DNA of 64,000 bases from Piromyces finnis. Its lineage: Eukaryota; Neocallimastigomycota; Neocallimastigomycetes; Neocallimastigales; Neocallimastigaceae. This document shows positions 28,531-41,591 of this stretch, piece by piece. The stretch covers positions 372,001 through 436,000 of the forward strand of contig MCFH01000010.1 in assembly GCA_002104945.1 (NCBI GenBank), read 5' to 3'. Every line of letters begins with the position of its first letter. The stretch's first letter is position 1. Below the pieces are notes generated by a model. It did not search any database. It was given only the letters and a program-made list of their open reading frames with translations, and was not told the DNA's origin. The position numbers and the translations under genes are program-made.

Positions 28531-29700
28531 TGAAAGAACTTATTATGACAATAGATATTAATAAATTGAAGTATTGATATATTGATATAAATAAGATAAT
28601 AAAATAAAATATATAGTAAAATAAAAAATAATAATAGTAAAGACGGATATATTAAATAGCTAGTGGATTATTTGTCAAACAATATTTTAAATTTAATACT
28701 GGAAAAGTGGCTAAGTTGTTGACAAACTTAGTTCTAACTCTACTGAAGACTTTAAACGGGAAAATAAATTTTGAATATCTATCACTTTGGATTTCTGTAT
28801 TATAACTGTATTTTGAAAGCTCTTTATATTAATAAGAATTGTATAATTTATTGGATGATTATTGTATTGTGTTGATTCTGATTGTTGAAATTGAACATTC
28901 ATATAGGTTGTTTATATTGTAAGGTAGAGAGATAATAAGAGTGAAAAGTTGTTATATCAAAAATAATGGAAAAAAGTTGAAGAATTTTAGGTAAACATAA
29001 TAAAAAAAATTTTTTTTAAAGATAAAATTGAAACAAGAGTAGTATTTATAATATAAAAATAGAATACTCGATTTTCCAGGATAAAAGCTTTGATAATAAA
29101 AATGTTAAAAAAAAGGTGTTAATACTTACCATAATAGTCCATAATAAACCTAATAAAGTTATACAAATATATAAATATACATATAATATAAAGTATAAGA
29201 AATATATATATATATAGAAAAGAGATAGAAAAAGTATACAAAAGAATGTTAGTAGAAAAGAGATTCCTTGGAAAATCTAGAGTTACAAAAAATAAGAAAT
29301 AAAAAGATATTACTAGAATCATATAAAATCATAAAAGAAGAATAAAAAAAGCCGCGCCCCTCGAAAAAAATAAAAATAAAAATAGAAAAAATAAAAAGAT
29401 TAAATATGATTATAGTAATGAAAGCCGCACCCCACAACGAAACTCAAGAATAAATGAAAGGAATAACAAACTAACTGAAAAACAAAACTATCTGACTAAT
29501 CAACATATAGAGAATAAAAAGGAATAAAAGAACAAAGAGAATAAGTAGTAAACTGGGATAACAAATTATCAATGAAAGCTAAAATAAAAATGAAATCAAA
29601 AAATATTCAGAATCAGTATTTAATACTACCAAATCAAACAATTTTAAGTTTAAAAATGATATGTTATAAAAGTTGTTAAAGCAACTACTATCTAAAAATA

Positions 29701-29985
29701 AGTTGAAGGTGTAAGGGATATATGATATAACAACTAACACTCAAATTATCGACTCTATTCGCTCAGTACCATGAGCTTAGTCCTAATAATATTCCCAAGT
29801 AAAGACTAACCAAGCATCCATTGCGCAATACTTGGATTTAATTCTTTCTACTCTCTCAGTACCATGAGCATGAGTAGAGCCCCTTGAGAAATTCCATTTA
29901 TTAAATAAATGAAGGCACGTTCCCAAGGGGGAAGGAAAATATGGTATAACAACTGTCACTCAGATTACCAGTCGAAAATTATTGC
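29701..29985. repeat. Structured element with nested hairpins and flanking direct repeats
   Basis: Several complementary arm pairs lie in order: GCTCA/TGAGC at 29761-29776, CCAAGTA (about 29795) with TACTTGG (about 29829), CTACTC/GAGTAG around 29849-29877, and CCCCTTG (29880-29886) with CAAGGGG (29924-29930). The block CTCAGTACCATGAGC occurs at 29762-29776 and 29855-29869. Imperfect direct repeats of TATAACAACTNNCACTCANATTA lie at about 29726-29750 and 29945-29969 and bracket most of it. No open frame is conserved. A non-autonomous transposable element or structured RNA is plausible. Confidence 0.5.
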
Positions 29986-30139
29986 CTTTTCTTACCAATG
30001 TTTCAGAAACCTTTTTTCTTTTAATTCCAATTTATTATATTATAGCTCTTTCATGTAATATTTAATATTTAATAATTTTATACTCTTATCAAGAAAAGTT
30101 TTTTTATTATATATTAAACTCTTTTTTAAAAAAAAAAAA

Positions 30140-30140
<1 letters not shown>

Positions 30141-30223
<83 letters not shown>
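30141..30223. repeat. (TAA)n microsatellite
   Basis: About 27 uninterrupted ATA/TAA units follow an A run. The tract lies in non-coding spacer about 290 nt beyond the PP2A B'' stop codon. Confidence 0.95.
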
Positions 30224-30224
<1 letters not shown>

Positions 30225-30511
30225 TACCTTAAACTATAAATAAAAGAAATATGTTTAAATTTTTATTTTATTATCATTGTATATATGTATATATATATAT
30301 ATATATTAAAAAAATTGTTTTATTTTATTACAATCAATAATTATGTTAATGATATTATATATTATATATTATATATCATATTATTATTTATATACTTATA
30401 AAAAACGTATATTAAAAGAATTAAAATTTTCAAAAATTTATTGTTATTAATAATATTTTTATCATTTATAATCTATCCATATTCTTTATTAAATGATCAT
30501 ATTAAAATCAT

Positions 30512-33500
30512 TTAATCATCCTCTTCATCATAGAAAGATATATTATCACTTATTAAATTATTATCATTATTCATTTCAAAAAGATCATCTGATTCTAGAG
30601 AATCTAATTCTTCTAAAGATACTTTTCTTTCATTTTTTGAACTATTTTTTTTGCTTTTATGACTTTTTTCATTTGACTTTCTCTTTTCGATATTATATAT
30701 ATTAAGAATATATCAATGAATTTTCAAATAAGACTGAAATACTATTTTTTCTTATTTAATTGTTAATAAAGCAATTAGCATACCTTTGATTGGGTATTTT
30801 TTTGTTCATTTTGAACTTCTTCATTAGCTAAATAATCATACATTTTTTCTGCATATTTTTCCCAATTACTAGTATAGTCAATAATTAAATAATAAAAAAT
30901 AATAATTAATTTCTTTGCTTTTTTTTTTTCTTTCGTTTATATTTCATATAATTATTTAATATATAAGTTTTATATTAATTAAATATAAATTTACTTTAAT
31001 TTTCTTTTTCTTAATTTGATTTTTAAATCTTTAAAGAAATCTGAAATAGAATTTAATGGTACAGATTCTCTAATCCATATTTCTTCAAAATAGCCGAAGT
31101 AATCAGTCTTTTTTAACAAATTTTCATATTGACGAATATCAAAAAGCATATTAAAGAATGTTGTTGAGTTTTGAGATCTCTTTAAATCAGATAATGAGAT
31201 TTTATTTGGTATTTTTGGTTTAATCATATCTAGCCTTTTATATAGGTATAAAAAATCATTTATTAATTAACATTTTATTAATATTTATTGATAATTATAT
31301 TGGTTTTTATCAATAATTTTATCTGTTATTATATTATCATGTAGATATTTACAAGTTACATAAATAATCAGGGAATGACCAATAATCAGATATATGTAAA
31401 AGAACCATGTGTTTGCATTGTTCAATATAAAACTTTTCTATCTCATAGATACTAATATAGCCATCATCATCTAAATCAATACATCTAAACCAATATTCTA
31501 TAGCTTCTGGAGAATCTTTATTTTCTCTGGCCAACATAAACCCTAATTATATTAAAGTAAATATATATATTTACATTTTTTATTATTAAATATTACTAAT
31601 ATTATTTTAAAGATAATTATTTAAAAAATCTATTATATTGATATTAATTTATAAAAAAAAATTACAAATGAAGTCTCTAAAATGAAATATAGATTGGTAT
31701 TGATATATATTTGAATTTTTCAAGGTTTTGTCTGAAACTACATTTTTCATTATTGTATTGGAATATTCCGCATATGTAATATCATTACTCATATGATTAA
31801 AATTCAATTCGTTTAATAATGTTTTTTTACCATAACCCTTTATTATTCTTTCGATAATAAGAGTATTTAAACTATAATGATCGTATTGAAATAGAGAATA
31901 GCAATTTATAAGTAAGTCATGGTCTGAATCCAATTCCCAAAATTTACAATAGATAACATAAAAATGCTTATAAGAAAATAAATTACGATGCTTTTTTTTT
32001 TTTTTACAATAATAATAATTATTGTAATTATAATAAAAGTATATATATTTATATTAATAGTTAAAACTAATTAAATAAAGTATAAATATTATTATTTATA
32101 ATATATATTACAATATTAATATCATCATCGATTTGGAGATATAATAAATTTTCTAAAAAATTAGAATTTCTATATTCGTTAAGGGTCATTTTTCTATTCC
32201 AGTTTTGAGGTTTATGATAAAATAATTGTTCAATAACCGATTCAGCTGAATTTTTGAAAAATGCAATAAAATAAAATAATAAAAATGTTTTATTATTTTT
32301 AGTTATACATCTATATATATTATATATATTTTAACATACAATATCTTTGTTGAAATATAGGCATATTGATTAAGAACTTTAATCCAGGATGATATCTTAC
32401 TACATCTTTTTTTAAAAAAAAAAAAAATAAATTATCTAGTCATTACTATTGTTTCATTATTTAAATTACATATTAAAAATATTTCTTTTATTGTAAATAC
32501 CATTTAAAACTACCATGAAATCACTAGGAACTAAATAATCTAAATAATTTCTTAATTTATCAGTATTTTCATCGTTCTTTAATATATAAAAAGATATATA
32601 ATAAATATCTTGTGAATCCTTTGCAATTGATTCCCAATATCTATTAATATAAATAAAAAAATAATAATTAATTTAAAAGTTCTATGTTTCATTTTTCAAT
32701 TATGATTATTAATTTTGAATCATACTCCATAAAATCATCATAGCAAACAACGGAATCATTTGGTATAATACAATTTTCTAAATTAAATTGCTTTAATTCC
32801 TTTAATTTATTTTCCAATTGTATTAATTTTATTGGAACTGTTTTCTTAATACTTCCTTTGGGATTTAATTTTTTTGAAGAATGATGCTGTATATTAGGTG
32901 AAATATTTTCATTATTTACTTCAGTTTCATCATTGTTACTTTCATTTATATCATTAATAACTTTATTTTCTTTCTTTTTTTCAGTAAATTTTAAGACTTT
33001 TCTAAATAATGCACCATTTAGATATTTTGGTAAATTACATTTATTAGTAACATTGTTAAATTCCAATTCATTTAATGGTTTATTATTAAAAACATTTTTT
33101 ATTTTTTTCTATTAACCATTTATTGAATTTAAAATGAAAAATATATTAGTTAAATAATTATTTCTTTATAACAAAATATAACGTTAATTTTAATAATAAT
33201 AATTATTAACCTGAATTTGAATAAAATATTCCTCATTTGATACATTAGAATATTTATTCCCTTTTGGAAAGTAAAATTGAGGTATTATTTCCTTCTGCTT
33301 TGAATTTAAAAATATATATAATTAATGCGATTAATATATAATATTAGTTTTAATTATTAAATGATTAAATATTAGCCAAAGTTTAATAATTACTTTAAAA
33401 TTCTTCTCTTCCTCATATTCATTAAGAATACTAGGTAAATCTACACCAGAATCTTTATACTTTTGATTTTTTAATTTAAAGAGTTCACTTAATTTTTGAT

Positions 33501-33597
33501 TATCTTTTCCCTCATTTAGCTTACAGTCACTCATTTTTATATTATTTAAATCATTAACATTAAATTCTTCATAATGATTTTCCGTTGTTTCGATCAT
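30512..33597 (-). CDS. PPP2R3: PP2A regulatory subunit B'' (PR72/PR130 family)
   Basis: Eleven exons (33394-33597, 33211-33297, 32726-33108, 32501-32640, 32340-32405, 32112-32245, 31666-31990, 31353-31542, 30995-31234, 30784-30868, 30512-30682) give 674 aa. Family landmarks occur in order: IPQFYFPKG; VPSDFMVVLNDVVRYHPGL; FYHKPQNWNRKMT with RNSNFLENL; FSYKHFYVIYCKFWELDSDHD (first EF-hand, from about 359); IEYWFRCIDLDDDGYISIYE (second, canonical EF-hand, about 469-480); CNLLDMIKPKIPNKISLSDLKR; and NWEKYAEKMYDYLANEE. These subunits bind the PP2A core and confer Ca2+-linked regulation. Compared with vertebrate PR72 there is a roughly 75-residue charged insert at about 130-205 and an insert of about 30 residues before RDFIWF. 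The tail is acidic (DEEDD). Confidence 0.92.
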
Positions 33598-36500
33598 TTT
33601 TAATAAAATGATTATTTAAAGTAAAATTTTTTTCCAGAAAAAAAAATATAATAAATAATAATAAAATTTTATATTGATTATAATGGGCTGTTTTTATTAT
33701 TTTATCTTCTTCAGATTAAATTTTTATAAAACAAATATTATATTTTATTTTAATAAAAACTGAATAAAATAAACTTTGGTATTTATTGAAATAAATTGAA
33801 AAAGAAATATCAAAATACACCTTTTTGTTAATCCTATAAATTTCAATGTTTTAGTTTTATTTTTTCAAAAAAAAAATAGTTTAGAAAAAATAATAATTAT
33901 AAAAATACCAAATCTTATTATATACTTTATATATACAAAAAAATTTGATTTTTTTTCTGGTATATATATTATAACAATTAATATTTAATTATTAAAATAT
34001 ATTAAATGTGATTTGGTTTTGTTAATTCTTGCTTTATGAGGAATTTAACAAATTAGTTATTACATATAATATAATAAATTGTATAACTAATTAATATTAT
34101 TGATATTTTGTTTTATATACAACTATTTACAAGTTCTTTTCTGGTATAAATATACATATTAATTATTAATTTTATGAGATTATTTTGATTTGGTAATTAT
34201 ATAATTATTGATAGCTTTTTTTGTTTTTGTTTTTGTTTTTGTTTTTGTTCTTGTTTTTTTTGCGATTTTGAATTATATATAAATATATATTGGGTATTGA
34301 TAATAAATGATTTTTATTATTATATATAAAATATTTGTGAATTTATGAGTTTCTACGTTATTAATAATTATATATTATGATTTATTTGATTGATATTGTT
34401 TTTACTTTTTTTTTTTTAGTATTTAATATCTTTTTTTCTCTGTATTTATGTTTAATCTTAATGTACGATTACTTAAGATTAAACAATAAATGTATAATTT
34501 TTACCAAAGATCTTGTAAAAAATATTGATGATATTTGAAAAATGACTAACAACCTGTAATAATCAGATATTGTTAATATGAAATGATTATAATTATTGTA
34601 TTACAATGGAAATTTGTCTTTATATATATATATAAAGTTATTTTTTTATTATTATAATTTATATAAAATATGATTAGATGTATAGTTATAAACGTTATTT
34701 GAATAGCACATTAATGTTATAAGATTTTACAATATTATAAAACAAGTAATTAGTAATATTATTAATAAATTTTTAATATTATAGAAAAATAAAATTTTTT
34801 ACTCTTACAATTATAATTATATTTCACTATAGAATATTGATTTTATTTAATATTTGACGCTTTCTTTAATAAATTAACAACTATATATTATTTTTTTAGG
34901 AAATTTGATTTATTATTAGTAAATAAAACAATTTTGAAATATATCCTTTCTTTTTAAAAAAAATAAAGATGATTATTTCAGCCTTTGGAAAAAAAAATAA
35001 TATATATTAGGGAATTTCAAAAATAATAATTTTTTTATAAATAATAATATTATTATTGTTTGTTGTTGTGTATGGTTATGCTGTTTTTTTAATATTAAAA
35101 CCTGTATTATATTTAAAAATATGAAAGATAGTTTAATATTTTATAGTATTTATAACATTTATTAATAGTCCATTTTTATATGTATATATTATATAAATTA
35201 AATGGTTTTAAGATAAGCTACTATACCTTTTACATATTATATTATTAAAAATAATATTTTAAAAAACTTTTTTTATTTCATTCATTATTTCTAATGAAAT
35301 AGATTTTCCTTTTTATTATTTTATTCTTGTTCTTACTTATTCGAAAGAAAAATATATTCGTTAGATGTATATATATAATATACATTTAATTTAATAGATA
35401 GAAACAATAAATTTAAATAGAAGTATGTATATATATTACTTTTATTTATTCAAGTTATTGTTGTTCCTTAGGACTATCTTGGAATGGAAATGGACTCCAA
35501 ATTTTTACGTTTTTCTAATTTACAGTATTTAAAATATAAAATATAGATATAAATATTCTATTTTAATAAAAATAAAAGTAAAAGAAAAAGAAAAAAAATG
35601 AAAATTATATAACACTTTTTCATTTACTATTTCATTATATTTCCTTTACTAATATTATATATTTTTTAAACTTTAATATTATTTATAATAAATCAATTAA
35701 AAAAGAACGTTTCTTCTTATTTGAAAATATTTTTAATAATACATATTGTATTATTTTTTATTATTGTATTTATTTACTTTGTAAATAAAATAGATGAATA
35801 TATATTTATAATTTCTGCTTCATTATATATAAATAATATATAAATAAAAGAAAAAAATAAATATTATGAATAGGGTATTATTACAATTTTTCTGGGAGTT
35901 TTTGTTTAATTTTTTTTTTTTTGCTCTTTTATTATTGAAAAAATTTCCCTTAATTTCCAATATTTTTTAAAATATATTAATTTACTAGTAATTTATTATT
36001 ACTAATAAAAAAAAAATATAAAAAATTACTTTTTTAATTCTTTAATAATTTAAGATATTTTAAAAGTGATTTTTTTTATTTTTTTTTTTTTTTTTTTTTT
36101 ATTTCTTTTTTAGTAACTCTTTTTATTTTAAGTTTTCAAATAACAAACATAACATTATTAAAAAAAGAAAAAGGAAAAAAAAAAAAAAAAAAAAAAAAGA
36201 AATAAAAAAAGGAAAAAAAGGAGAATAAACTATGAAAATATAATGTATTCGAATTAGGATAACATATGTATGTATATACTTATTATTATCTTTAATTTTG
36301 ATGGTTATAATTATTAGAATACATCTTTAATTAATTAAAATTTTAAACATTACTTTTTTAATTTATTTTTTTTTAATTAATGTATAAATCTTAAAATATA
36401 GCATTCAATTATACAATACATGAAAACTAATTATTAAAATTAGAAAAAAAAAAAACATAACAAAATATAAAAAAGTATAAAACTATTAAAAATTATAATA

Positions 36501-36742
36501 TATTTAATAAAAGTATATATTATAAGTACTTTTTTTAAATATAATTAAAATTTAATGAACTGATTTATTGGATAATCAATATTTAAACTTTTATATATGA
36601 TTAATATGATTATATTTTTAAATTTCTTTTTTTCTTTTTCTTATATACTACCATTATAAAAAACGTTTTTATATTTAATTTATATTAAATTTTAGATTTT
36701 AAATTTGTTTATTTAATATAATCTAAAATTTTCATTTATAAT

Positions 36743-36778
<36 letters not shown>

Positions 36779-37311
36779 TAAATTTATTTAATAGATGAAA
36801 AAAAAAAAAAAAGTTTTAGCTTGTATGAATAATACAAATAAAAAATGTATAATTCATTGAATTCAACAGCATTAAATATAAAAGGAAATAATGTATTAAT
36901 AATTTAAATAGAAATAAATATCTAGTATATTTTCAAAATATTCTTTAATATGTAATGGTATCACCAATCCTATATATAACAAAAAATATTTTTAAGTTTA
37001 AGCAATAAAATTTCATATTCAAACAAAATGCTTTAATACGGCTTTTTTATTTTAAATATTTGAATATTTATAATTATTTTTCGTAAAAAAAGTAGAAAAT
37101 AATGTTATACTTTTATGAAGACAACATAATATTTGAATTAAATACTTTTATTTATTGGGATAAATTGTGTTACATAAAAAAAAACTTAAAATAAATTAAA
37201 GTTTTTAATACTAAAAAGTATAATCTTGTATGAGCTTAATAAAATTCATTATTCAAAAAGTAATGTTAATATATATACTTAAACAGTAATTCCAATAACT
37301 TATTATTATTA

Positions 37312-37355
<44 letters not shown>

Positions 37356-37832
37356 CAACATAACAATAATAATATTGTTTTTATAAATAACTTAAAAATA
37401 CTATCATACATGATATTGTAAATGTATATTATCTTCATCTCCATTATCTACATAATAAAAAAAGAATAAAAAAAAAAAAATTGAAATATATCTTCGGAGT
37501 TTTAATTAATGGTAAATATAATCTAACCCTTATCATTTTAAAAAGCAAATATGAAATCAAAATACACTTTATTATTCTAACTATGAATATAACCTTAATA
37601 TACTAAAATATTAATTACTTCTTTGTTCTATGATATTATTTTCGATTTTCTCAATTATCTCGATTTTTAAAAAAAAAAAATTTATTAATTTATTAAAATA
37701 TTATAGTATTTTTTTTAACCAATAAAAACATTTGTTAAATAATTAGAGCATTGCTTCTATACATATATCTTTTGGTATTTATATTATAGTATAACTTTAT
37801 AAATCGAATTTTCTGAATCTTTTTCCATTCAT
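33598..37832. other. 4.2-kb gene-poor region
   Basis: Nearly pure A/T with long homopolymers, a (GTTTTT)n tract at about 34215-34250 and a (TTA)n tract at about 37308-37351. A hairpin at 34450-34484 is listed separately. Two short minus-strand stretches look like terminal exons without partners: 35455-35514 (reads KNVKIWSPFPFQDSPKEQQ, stop, after an ATTAG acceptor) and 37404-37447 (reads NGDEDNIHLQYHV, stop, after a TATGTAG acceptor). I could not build a gene around either. Confidence 0.45.
34450..34484. repeat. Inverted repeat (12-bp stem hairpin)
   Basis: GTTTAATCTTAA at 34450-34461 is perfectly complementary to TTAAGATTAAAC at 34473-34484, with an 11-nt loop. It stands in a gene desert and has no assigned role. 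Confidence 0.6.
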
Positions 37833-39047
37833 TTAAACTTTTGAAGCAAACTTAAGACCATAAGCAAAGTGTAATAAACGAGCATCAACAGCATGAGTTG
37901 TTTTTTCCTTTTCTATAATATATTGATATTAATATATAAAAATTATAATATTATAAAATTAATAACAAATCATTAAAAATAAAAGAAAAAGAAAAAGAAA
38001 AATAATTTTAAGAAGGAATATATAATTACCGATTAAAAAGTCATATAAATTATTAACTGGAATATGGAAAACATCAATAAATTCACCTTCATCAGGAACA
38101 GCAACAACATTTTGATTAATTTCTAATGATCTATCAACCTAATTATTATATATTTACAATTATTTTTATAAGTCCCTATTATATCAAATAATTTAAAATG
38201 ACTTGATATAAAAATAATACTAAGAATTAATACATACATCCATAACAACAAGTTTCATGTTGGCATTGGTAAGTCCTGGATCAGAGAAAATGATTGGAGA
38301 AACTTCTCTAACAACACCACAGTAACCAGTTTCTTCCTTTTAATATAGTTATGTTAAATTATTATTAGCAATTAATTTTTTTTTTTTTTGATAAAAATTA
38401 TATTATTATTAATAATATATAACAATAGAATCATATAGTGTTTTTTTGTTTTTTTTTTTTTTTGTTTTTTTATAATATTATTATTTATTATAATAAAGTA
38501 ATCATTTAGAAATTATTCATATGTCCATATACTTATACTATTTAAATTTCAACATCATTTCATTTAAATATTAATAATCAATGAATATAAATTTATTAAA
38601 AAAAGTTTTTTTCTTTAAAAAATAAATTACCTTTAATTCACGAACAGCAGCTTGAGCAGCAGTTTCACCTTCATCAATTAAACCGGCTGGGAATTCGAAT
38701 GTTAATTTACCAACTGGTGGTCTGAATTGAGAAACAAGAAGAGTTTCTTCTGGCTTATCTTCTGTAGCAGATAAAATAGTGAAAATAGCAACAGCATCAC
38801 AATCACCTTTTCTAGAGGTTCTGTGACACATTTCCCAAACCTTTTTTTTTTTTTGAAAAAAAAAAAAAAGAATTATTAATAATTCTAATTCCATAATTCA
38901 ATAAAAATGTATATATTAATTAACTGTTCATTTCAATTTTACTCTCTTCTTTCCAGATGGATCTTGATATTCAATTTTATCTAAAGCAACCCATTTGGAT
39001 TCATTGTTGCTCATTCCAGTAATATTGAGAATTTTAGCTCCACTCAT
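37833..39047 (-). CDS. ADP-ribose/ADP-sugar pyrophosphatase (NUDT5/Ysa1-type)
   Basis: Five exons (38943-39047, 38631-38840, 38238-38336, 38030-38138, 37833-37912) give 200 aa, normal for this family. The NUDIX box G-x5-E-x7-REL-x-EE-x-G-Y is intact: GLIDEGE at 88-94 and REL at 102-104 continuing across an intron into EETGY. Upstream, VWEMCHRTSRKGD and the strand LLVSQFRPPVGKLTFEFPAG are typical of NUDT5/Ysa1, and SDPGLTNANMKLVVMD follows the box. These enzymes hydrolyse ADP-ribose and related ADP-sugars to AMP and sugar phosphate using Mg2+, in the cytosol. The start lies within ATGAGTGGAGC. The neighbouring zinc-binding gene is divergent. Confidence 0.93.
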
Positions 39048-40210
39048 TTTATTTATATGATGATGCTAGTAAATATATTTAAAATTATATAGAATTGTAT
39101 AAAAAAATATAATTTTATATAATATTAACAATATTAATAAATAGTAGAAATAAAAGAAAATTATCTCAATATTGAAATTATATATATATATATTTTTTGG
39201 TGAATTAATAATTAATTGAATTGAATATGAAAGTTTACAATATCTTTTATTTCATATAACTTATTTGTTTTTTTTATATTTAATAATTGACTTGATTTAT
39301 GGAAGTAATTTTTTAATAAAATATTTTTGTTATTATTCAACAGTAATTTTAAATTATTACAATTTTTATATATTGAAATCATTTTCTAACATTTCCTATT
39401 TCATATTTGAATATACATATATTTAAATTTTGTTTTTTATTTATTTTGATTATCGATATTTTAAGAAAAATAAGTTATATATTAATTACAATATTATTAA
39501 CTCTTATACATTAATTTAAAAAAAAATATATTCAAATATATTCAAACCATCTTAACATTTACATTTTATTTATTTCTTGTTGAAAATTAATTGATTTTGC
39601 TTTTTATTTATACTATTTTATATTTGGTATTTTGTAAAAAAAAAAAAAAATTATTATATAGTAAGATTTTAGAATTTATTCATTATATCCATAAATATAT
39701 GTTAAATAATAATTGATATAATATGGATTTCATATGGATCATCCATAAAAAATATATATATAATTTTTAATTTTTATAAATATACTTTTTTTGAATTATC
39801 ATAATAAATTGAATTTTGCTTTTTTTATACATAATCATTTATTCATGACATTATTAATGCACGTTTTAATTGAACTAAAAATATTAATAAAAATATTTAG
39901 TATTTTAAAGAATATAAATATATCATAATATATATAATATTTGAAAATTATCATACTAATGAAAAACTAATTTAATACACTATTCATATAGTTAAAAAAA
40001 ATTTTTTAAATCATTTATATATTTTTTTTCCTATAAAAAGTTTTATAATATATATATAACATATATAATAAAATTTAATAACAATAACAACAACAATAAT
40101 AATAATAATAATAAAACAATTATCACAATTGCAAATATTTTTATTATTCTCTTATATTAAACAAATAAGTTATCAATTTAAAGTTTTTTTTTTTTTTTAG
40201 CATATTGAAA
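39048..40210. other. Divergent promoter region
   Basis: This separates the 5' ends of the NUDIX gene (-) and the CxxC protein gene (+). It is A/T-rich with no coding frame. A T-run ending in TTTAG lies at about 40185-40200, just before the + strand start, and looks like a splice acceptor, so a 5' UTR intron is possible. Confidence 0.5.
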
Positions 40211-41591
40211 ATGGCTTCATCACGTTTGGTATATTAAATGAAAAGGATTATATAATTTTAAATATTTAATGATTAATCATATTAACTACAAATGTCTTCT
40301 TTTATCTTTATGTATAAAACAATATATTTTACATACTCTTATATTATAATTAACATTAAAACATTATTTTATAAAAAAAATGAAATTCGAAATGATAATA
40401 TGAAATTAATTATTACACAATAATAATAATATTGGAATTTTTTTTTTTTTTTCAATTTTATTTTTTTTTATTATTCCTTTTATCCTTTGTAAATTAAAAA
40501 AAAAATCTTTTTTTAATAAAAATCAGACACCTATTATAAAATGTAATAATTGTAACAATGTAACACATATTATTGTTCAATCGCCTACAGAACAATTATT
40601 GTCATATATGGAAATAATACCAACACCATCATCTCCTGCTCAAGCTAATGCTGATACAACAGGAAATTTAAATCATGCTATTTTAAAATTAAAGAAATTA
40701 ACAGTTGAACCAACGAATAATGATATTTTTTTCAAAAAAACTATTATTTGTCCAAAATGTGCTAAATTTATGGCTACTGAATTTTCTTATCATAATATGG
40801 ATGAACCAGGAATGAATGCTGTTATTTCAGCCATTCAAGAAGCTTCCAAAAAAATGAATATAACAGGTTAATAATGAAAAAAAAATATTCATTTAAATAT
40901 TTTAGTTTCTTATATTTTATAAAAGAAATTTATATTAAATATCTATTATATAAATACATAATCTTAAAAATAAATATTTACAAAAATTATTATTTAACCA
41001 AAATTAAAAGAAATATTAAAAGGACCAACACTTTATGAAGATATAGTTAATCAAATTAAGGAAAGTGATAATAAAATGATATATTTCGTTCTTCCATATG
41101 AAGATATTACTCCTTTATTAAAATTAAATGAGGTATTTATTTTAATTACTCTATCTTAATATATAAAATAAAAATTTAAATAATAAAACATTTTGATTTA
41201 TTAATATGATAAATAAAAAAAATTTCTGGTAATAATAGATCGCTGAAAATCAACAAATAAATTTAATTATTGAGAACTTAGTAGTACCTTCAGAAGAAAA
41301 TTCACCATTTACAGAAAATAGTAATATGTTACAACAACAACAACAACAACAACCATCTCCATCATCATTAAATAGTCCAACCCAAGATAAACAATTAACT
41401 AAACTTAACACTCAAGATATAAAGTAAGTTAAATTTAATATTATATATTTTTTTTCTTTTATTTAATATTATCAGGAAAAAATACTAATATTTCTAATCT
41501 AATTAAATTTTATTATTTTTACAATAGCAATAATAATAAAAAGAAAGAACATATTGCAACACAACATTTATTTGTTTCAATTAAAATATAA
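40211..41591 (+). CDS. Uncharacterised protein with two CxxC pairs
   Basis: Five exons (40211-40228, 40527-40866, 41011-41132, 41239-41423, 41528-41591) give 242 aa. I do not recognise the family. Two cysteine pairs (C12/C15 in KCNNCN and C81/C84 in ICPKCAK) could chelate one zinc ion in a ribbon with a long insert between the pairs. The middle part (about 120-175) is predicted alpha/beta-like, with ILKGPTLYEDIV and MIYFVLPYEDITPLL. A run of seven Gln lies at about 189-195, and the short basic C-terminus reads NNNKKKEHIATQHLF. The 18-nt first exon carries the ATG; its donor GTATAT and the acceptor ATCAG keep phase. Possible roles include a transcription or RNA-related zinc-ribbon protein, but this is not supported beyond the cysteines. 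Confidence 0.6.

Larger units (their letters stand above)
28531..30511. other. Transposon-derived or unassigned intergenic region
   Basis: Base composition is less extreme than in the other spacers up to about 29980. A minus-strand open stretch at 28711-28902 encodes 63 mixed-composition residues that could be remnant LINE ORF1 or 5' region. Two copies of GCCGCRCCCC lie at 29351-29360 and 29424-29433, the only GC-rich blocks in the window. The structured element at 29701-29985 is listed separately. From 30000 onwards the usual A/T spacer resumes. Confidence 0.45.
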
